From Brachypodius melanocephalos (lineage: Eukaryota > Chordata > Aves > Passeriformes > Pycnonotidae): a DNA stretch of 64,000 nucleotides. How positions within the stretch are numbered: the stretch's first letter is position 1; each line of letters opens with the position of its first letter. The notes under the pieces are model-generated. The model was not told the DNA's origin. It saw only the letters and a program-made list of their open reading frames with translations, and did no database searches. The stretch covers positions 860,777-924,776 of the forward strand of contig VZSR01000170.1 of the NCBI GenBank assembly GCA_013398615.1, given 5' to 3'. Positions 54,523-64,000 of this stretch are shown here, piece by piece. Made by a program: the position numbers and the translations under genes.

Positions 54523-56224
54523 CTAAAACGACAGTGGAAAACAGGAAATTTTGTAATTTGAAGAGCATCAAAAAAAGAAACAGGGAACTGCTACAAATAA
54601 AAATGTTAAATTAGAAAAATTCACATACCATTTCAAAATGTATTCTTCTATGTAACTTTTCTGTAACATCTTGCTGTGTCAAATGCTCACTAATAAGAAC
54701 AGCCCATCAATTCAGTATCTGTCATTATGCCTAATTACCTTTGGAAGACTAAAGACCTATGGACTCAATTAGACGCACAGAAAATGTAGGCCCTCTGCAT
54801 TTACACTGTCTGTTCAGCCAAAATTCATACTTTGCTGGCTTGCACTTCAAGTGTTACTGTTTATTTAACCTCAGACTAATGTCACACATGATGAATGTAC
54901 CTGTAAGAAAGGATTTTAAGATTACAGTATCTTTTAAGCTTATTTATTTATAAACAAAGCCCAGAGAGCTTCTACAATCAGTACTTCCCACTGCAATGAT
55001 TCCCCAGAACAAGGGCTTTGCTGCTGACCTTTATTTCTACGAGCTTGGTGGGATGCCTCCGCCTGCAGCGGTTCACCTCGATGGTGCGGCGATGCTTGGG
55101 CGCCGCCATCCACACGATGCTCTCCAGCAGGCTCGGTGCCTCGGTGCTGCTCTCGCCAGCATCATTTATCCCTTCTGAAACAAGAGCTGGACCTTGCACA
55201 GCTAGTGCTGGTCCTGCAAGAGAAAGGAAAAGAGACTGTCCCACTCTGCCCTGTACGGGTGCAACTTCCCCTTGAATACTGTGTGCAGTTTTGGGCACCA
55301 CAACGTAAGAAGGTTATAAAGCTCTTATAGAGCATTCAAAAGAGGGCCACAAGGATGGTGAAGGGCCTGGAGGGGAAGCCATACAAGGAAGCAGCTGAGG
55401 TTTTTTCATCTGTTCAGCCTGGAGGAGACTGAGGGGAGACCTCATCACAGTCTACAACTTCCTCATGAGGGGAAGCAGAGGGTCAGGCACCGATCTCTTC
55501 TCTGTGGTGACAGAACAGAGACTGGCATGAAGCTGAGTCAAGGGAGGTTTAGGTCAGACACTGTGAAAAAGCTCTTCACCCAGAGGGTGGTTGGGCACTG
55601 GAAGAGATTCCTCAGAACGAGATCATAGCTCCAAGCCTGACAGAGCTCAGGAAGCGTCTGGACAACGCTCTTGGGCACATAGCGTGACTCTTGGGGCTGT
55701 CCTGTGGAGGGCTGAGTTGGACTTGATGATCCTTGTGTGCCCCTATCAGCTCACCATAATCTGTGATTCTGTGAGATCGAAATTCCTTACAGCCAAACCC
55801 AATTTACCTGCGGTCGAGGAAACACAACACGGATACTGCCGTCACGCCCGAAACAAGGCCAGAGCGGCGCCCCCCCTCCGCTCCTCATTGACCCCCGGGC
55901 CGGGCCCTCCTGCCCCAGTGCCCCCCCTCCCTCCGCCCTTCAGAGGTAAAACGAATCCCTCAGCCCCGACGTCGCCCTCTCACAGAATCACAGAACCGAT
56001 GGCGTTGGAAGGGACCTCTGAGATCAACTACTCCAAACCGTTCTCAGGGCAGGAACGCGTCCAGTTCCTTCAGCTGGGCTGAGAGGAGCCCGGGACCTAC
56101 CCCAGGGCGGGCTCCGGTCCCCGAAGACACCCGGCCAGAGGCCGCGCTCCAGCCGCCCCCAGCAGCGCTGGAGCAGAGCGCGAAGCCGCGGCAGCGGAGA
56201 GCGGACGAGCACCAGCACCGCCAT
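54268..56224 (-). CDS. MRPL32: MRPL32, mitochondrial large ribosomal subunit protein bL32m (3 coding exons)
   Basis: The coding sequence joins 56224-56101, 55213-55029 and 54522-54268 on the minus strand and gives 187 residues; the human protein has 188. Residues 1-77 are an Arg/Leu/Trp-rich mitochondrial presequence followed by a linker. The conserved MAAPK segment starts at Met77, where the m-AAA protease is known to cut bL32m, so the mature protein should begin at Ala78 (about 110 residues). Next come a basic [12 protein letters not shown] stretch and a zinc ribbon with Cys109, Cys112, Cys122 and Cys125 (CxxC, nine residues, CxxC). The C-terminus ends [10 protein letters not shown], close to human. 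The protein is a structural part of the mitochondrial 39S subunit, and its maturation gates ribosome assembly. All splice boundaries keep frame (phases 1 and 0). It diverges from PSMA2 across a shared promoter. Identification rests on family recall, not a search, but the match is strong over the full length. Confidence 0.96.
55029..55213 (-). CDS. MRPL32: MRPL32 coding exon 2
   Basis: Runs from acceptor TTGCAG|GACC at 55214 to donor AAG|GTCAGC at 55028-55027. Encodes residues 42-103, including [10 protein letters not shown], the m-AAA cleavage region (IVWMAAPK) and the basic VNRCRRR segment. The open frame continues into the intron beyond 55028, but that extension (VSSKAL and on) has no family similarity. 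Confidence 0.95.
55244..55777 (+). mobile_element. CR1 LINE in MRPL32 intron 1, antisense to the gene
   Basis: Sense CR1 on the plus strand: CTTGAATACTGTGTGCAGTT, TTCAGCCTGGAGGAGACTGA, ACCTCATCACAGTCTACAAC, AGGAAGCGTCTGGACAACGC, GTTGGACTTGATGATCCTTG, then CTGTGATTCTGTGAGA. Its 5' end lies about 30 bp from the intron 1 acceptor (55214-55215), so it may supply branch-site sequence. Confidence 0.92.
55980..56066 (-). mobile_element. CR1 3' terminal fragment beside MRPL32 exon 1
   Basis: TCACAGAATCACAGAACC, then GTTGGAAGGGACCTCTGAGA and TCAACTACTCCAAACC are the reverse complement of the CR1 end. It lies within the CpG island, about 35 bp from the MRPL32 exon 1 donor. The right boundary is uncertain. 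Confidence 0.85.
56101..56224 (-). CDS. MRPL32: MRPL32 coding exon 1
   Basis: Starts at ATG 56224-56222, encodes residues 1-41 (presequence MAVLVLVRS onward, ending SPPW), and ends with the first base of the Gly42 codon. The donor is TGGG|GTAGGT at 56100-56099. The start is chosen because the frame upstream lacks a better Met and the N-terminus looks like the human presequence. Confidence 0.93.
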
Positions 56225-56260
56225 AACCCACGCGGCGCCGCCGAGGTGCCCCTGTTCCTG

Positions 56261-56280
56261 AGCCTTCTGGGAAACCGAGT
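56261..56280 (-). promoter_or_regulatory. ZNF143/THAP11-type motif facing MRPL32
   Basis: On the minus strand this reads ACTCGG then TTTCCCAGAAGGCT, with the ACT start and TCCCAGAA core. It lies 37 bp upstream of the MRPL32 ATG and is oriented toward that gene. Confidence 0.45.
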
Positions 56281-56320
56281 GCCCTCAGCCCGTCATGACA
56301 TTGCAGGGAGACAGGATCAG

Positions 56321-56340
56321 GACTCCAAGTCCCAGCACTG
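56321..56340 (+). promoter_or_regulatory. ZNF143/THAP11-type motif (second copy)
   Basis: GACTCCAAGTCCCAGCACTG has the ACT start and the TCCCAGCA core but a diverged 3' end. It is offset exactly 51 bp from the better copy, in the same orientation. Confidence 0.5.
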
Positions 56341-56371
56341 CTCTCGCTACCGGGTGGGTGGGGCGGTGGAG

Positions 56372-56391
56372 GACTCAAACTCCCAGCATGC
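56372..56391 (+). promoter_or_regulatory. ZNF143/THAP11-type motif (best copy)
   Basis: GACTCAAACTCCCAGCATGC resembles the vertebrate promoter motif ACTACAATTCCCAGCATGC, including the full CTCCCAGCATGC core. It lies about 160 bp upstream of the PSMA2 ATG. Confidence 0.7.
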
Positions 56392-56452
56392 CTCACGGCG
56401 CGCCTCTCCGCCAACCGCATCCCGGCACGCTCAGGCAGCGGCCATCAGCCCG

Positions 56453-56460
56453 CCAATCAG
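56453..56460 (+). promoter_or_regulatory. CCAAT box (NF-Y type)
   Basis: CCAATCAG, about 95 bp before the PSMA2 start codon, fits the NF-Y consensus core and its usual position. Confidence 0.55.
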
Positions 56461-56502
56461 CGCGCTCGCTGTGCCTTCGCGCTGGGAGCAGGAGCAGCGT
56501 CC

Positions 56503-56512
56503 GCGCCTGCGC
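56503..56512. promoter_or_regulatory. NRF1-like site
   Basis: GCGCCTGCGC (reverse complement GCGCAGGCGC) resembles NRF1 sites. NRF1 typically drives nuclear genes for mitochondrial proteins and also proteasome genes. Motif match only. Confidence 0.45.
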
Positions 56513-56551
56513 CGAGGAGCCGGCGCGGGGAGCGCAGGGGCTGGTGCCAAA

Positions 56552-61877
<5,326 letters not shown>

Positions 61878-62157
61878 TAGAAACCGAGGTAGACTGCGTG
61901 GTTCACACAAAGGTCTTTTTAATTCTGGCTACTTAAATGTTTTTCTTTGCAGTTTTTGCATACTTATTTCTACATGGTTTGTCTGAGAGATTTTTTAAAC
62001 ATCATGGGTGCAAATACAACAGTCCTTGATATTGTAATACGTGGAATCTTGTTCAAGATAATTCTTTCCCTTGATACACAAAATACTGTACAAAATGTAA
62101 AGCTATAGTGACAGCTTGAAAAAGGCTAAGGAATAAAATCAAAGGCCATTGTTTTTG
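61878..62157 (+). other. PSMA2: PSMA2 3' UTR (approximate end)
   Basis: AT-rich sequence of about 280 nt from the stop codon to the inferred cleavage site, 15-25 nt past the polyadenylation signal. Confidence 0.7.
62132..62137 (+). terminator. PSMA2 polyadenylation signal AATAAA
   Basis: AATAAA followed about 27 nt later by the GT-rich run GGTGTCTGTGTGTCTTTT (62164-62181), a textbook signal plus downstream element. A second AATAAA lies at 62608 and could serve a longer transcript. Confidence 0.8.
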
Positions 62158-63656
62158 GGAGAAGGTGTCTGTGTGTCTTTTCAATCCTAGCTTGTTTATC
62201 TACATGAAGCTTAGATTTCAGTATCCTTATTGCTGAGGAAACAGTTTTTTACATACAGTCATGATGAATTTACATTCAGCCTTCTTTTAAAAAAATTAAA
62301 TGTTGACAGGATATTTTTTTTCATTTTGGAATGTTGTTTAAATGTTAATTAATTCCGAGAAATAGTTTTTTGTGGTGAAAAATATCACTGACTTTCACAA
62401 AGGGGCAGGAAAGTCTTCCATTCCAGGTGTTTACTGTGATCTGATTGAACATCTCTGCTTTTGACCCTCATGGTCTTTATGTCACAAGAACTTGTTTTAC
62501 TTGAGTTGTTTTCTTGGCCCTAGAAATTGCACTTTTTCAGTCTTGAAGTATTGTTAGGAAAAGTAGAAATAGTAACTCTTACTGAAAACAATGCATTTAT
62601 CACCATCAATAAAAATCAATGGGATTTACAAAACAGAGAGTATGTAATGTAATTACTTTGTCCCTTGAATTGTGCTAAAGTATTTTCCAACTTGCAAGAC
62701 AATTCTAAAGATGTAATGAACATTTAATTTGTGCACCATAACTTTTACAGTTATCATTTTGTGGATCTATCAATCCATCTGTTACATGTGTAGAGTCGTT
62801 CAAGTCATAAAAACCTACATTTACCACAAAAGAAACAGGATAAATATACAAGTTTTTTTTCAGCAGAAATAATCTGATTTGCAGCCATTTAAGTTACTGT
62901 TTTCAGAGTTTATATTTTTTAAAGCAATCTGAATGTTAAAATGTTGATAATGAACTGGGAGCAGGAGCTGGGTCAGTCTGCTTGTGTGTAAGGCTAAGGA
63001 TGTAGGGGAGCAGCCAGGCAGGTCCCACATCAGCCAGCCATAACTAATGAAGAAAATACAGAATATGAGTAGAAAGTAGTGTATAAACTGATTGACCTGT
63101 GCTTTCCAATGTCTGTCTTCTGGTGGTTTGTGTCATCATCAGGTGAATAAGAATTTCTAAAACATGCCATAAATGAAGTTTTATTTCCTAATTTCAGAAA
63201 TAAAAGCTCTGTCCAAAAGGTTCATTAAGAGCTCCGCCAGATTACTTTTTGATTATTCTACTCTGAAAACCAGGCCATACTCTGATTCTTACTCTAGAGA
63301 AAATAAAACAACTCAGATCTGAAACTGAAATCTTTATATTGCTACATCTTTGATTTAGAATATTTATGCACACTTAGTTTTTTAATGCTATATAAATATT
63401 CAAGAGTTTTCTACATGCAAAAATGTGTGTAGATAGTTCAGAAATTGACTGCAGTGGTTTAGTTGTCTCTGCTAACAATTGGTGAGCAAAGAACACCCTG
63501 TGAAGGGTAGTTGAAACCAAAGCAAGTTTCAAATCATGGTAAACTGCTCCTTGTTTTGTGTTAAAGGATATGAGTAGCTCTCTGGTCTACTGCCAGTGGT
63601 TTTCACTTTGGTGAGCCAAGCTGGTGACTGTTTTTACACTGTTAAGAACTGAGTCC
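62158..63656. other. Noncoding sequence downstream of PSMA2
   Basis: AT-rich. A second AATAAA is at 62608-62613. No gene recognised; the expected neighbour C7orf25 is not visible. Confidence 0.55.
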
Positions 63657-64000
63657 TGTCGCTATGTTAGCCGAGGAAGAAACATAAAATCACGCAGAGG
63701 CGATTATATGTCAGTGCTTTTTTGGGCACCCAGGACACAGGGGGACAGCCCCCCAAATCATGTGTCCCCGGCTTACAGGTGCTTGTGATTTTTATAGAAT
63801 TACATTAAATTGACCCCTCCCCTTAGTCTTCCCCTTAACAACCAAACATTGAATCAACTCCTCCCTTGACTACTAACTCTCATGATTTTGGTTAACAATA
63901 ATACTCCAACCTCTTGTCATACTTGGTCTAGTTAGAACAATCTATTTTAGGTTTATTACCCAAGTAAAGTCACACTTGAGTCAACTAATATAATGGTTGT
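63657..64000 (-). mobile_element. Probable endogenous-retrovirus-type LTR, cut by the window edge
   Basis: Read on the minus strand, this looks like U3-R-U5 of an LTR. There is a TATA-like TATAAAAATC (63796-63787), a G-rich region about 50 bp further on, and a terminal ...GCGACA ending in CA at 63657 (plus-strand TGTCGC). The 5' part lies beyond the window, so neither the TG start nor a target-site duplication can be checked. Family not assigned; no coding part present. Confidence 0.5.

Larger units (their letters stand above)
56225..56551. promoter_or_regulatory. Bidirectional promoter between MRPL32 and PSMA2
   Basis: The 327 bp between the divergent start codons hold both 5' UTRs and a shared TATA-less promoter. 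Visible sites are three ZNF143/THAP11-like motifs (56261-56280 minus, 56321-56340 plus, 56372-56391 plus), a CCAAT box in CCAATCAG at 56453, and an NRF1-like GCGCCTGCGC at 56503-56512. YY1-like ATGGCGG elements overlap both start codons. Transcription start sites cannot be placed from sequence. Head-to-head PSMA2 and MRPL32 is the arrangement known in human. Confidence 0.85.

Noticed and set aside
55591..56082. A 163-codon plus-strand open frame
   Set aside because: It is made of CR1 3' sequence, GC-rich intron and a second CR1 piece, antisense to MRPL32.

Overview
This is a 64 kb piece of a bird genome. Copies of the avian LINE CR1 are scattered throughout, some still carrying the ATTCTGTG tail repeat. 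The two protein-coding genes are split by short introns and encode vertebrate-type MRPL32 and PSMA2. A songbird is plausible, but the sequence alone does not settle that.

Layout. Positions 1-53900 are an AT-rich, gene-poor interval with no supportable coding gene and no CpG island. It holds CR1 fragments on both strands, microsatellites, small tandem duplications and a few stretches that could be conserved noncoding elements. From 53.9 to 62.2 kb lies a compact divergent gene pair. MRPL32 (mitochondrial ribosomal protein bL32m) is on the minus strand in 3 coding exons and predicts 187 residues. PSMA2 (20S proteasome subunit alpha-2) is on the plus strand in 8 coding exons and predicts 234 residues. 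Their start codons are 327 bp apart inside one CpG island. That promoter has no TATA box and shows three ZNF143/THAP11-like motifs, a CCAAT box, an NRF1-like site and YY1-like ATGGCGG elements over both start codons. From 62.2 to 64 kb is noncoding sequence, ending in what looks like a minus-strand retroviral-type LTR cut by the window edge.

Order and orientation match the human 7p14 block (PSMA2 and MRPL32 head to head, HECW1 beyond MRPL32, C7orf25 beyond PSMA2). HECW1 would then be expected off the left edge and C7orf25 off the right edge. Neither is seen here. Both genes are housekeeping functions (cytosolic/nuclear protein degradation and mitochondrial translation), and the shared promoter suggests coordinated constitutive expression.

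The assembly has three gaps, each exactly 100 N (9751-9850, 35256-35355, 52782-52881). All three lie in or against CR1 sequence. I found no clear sign of a novel biological system. The most informative structures are the shared promoter, the CR1 insertions pressed against MRPL32 intron 1 splice sites, and the repeat-hidden gaps.
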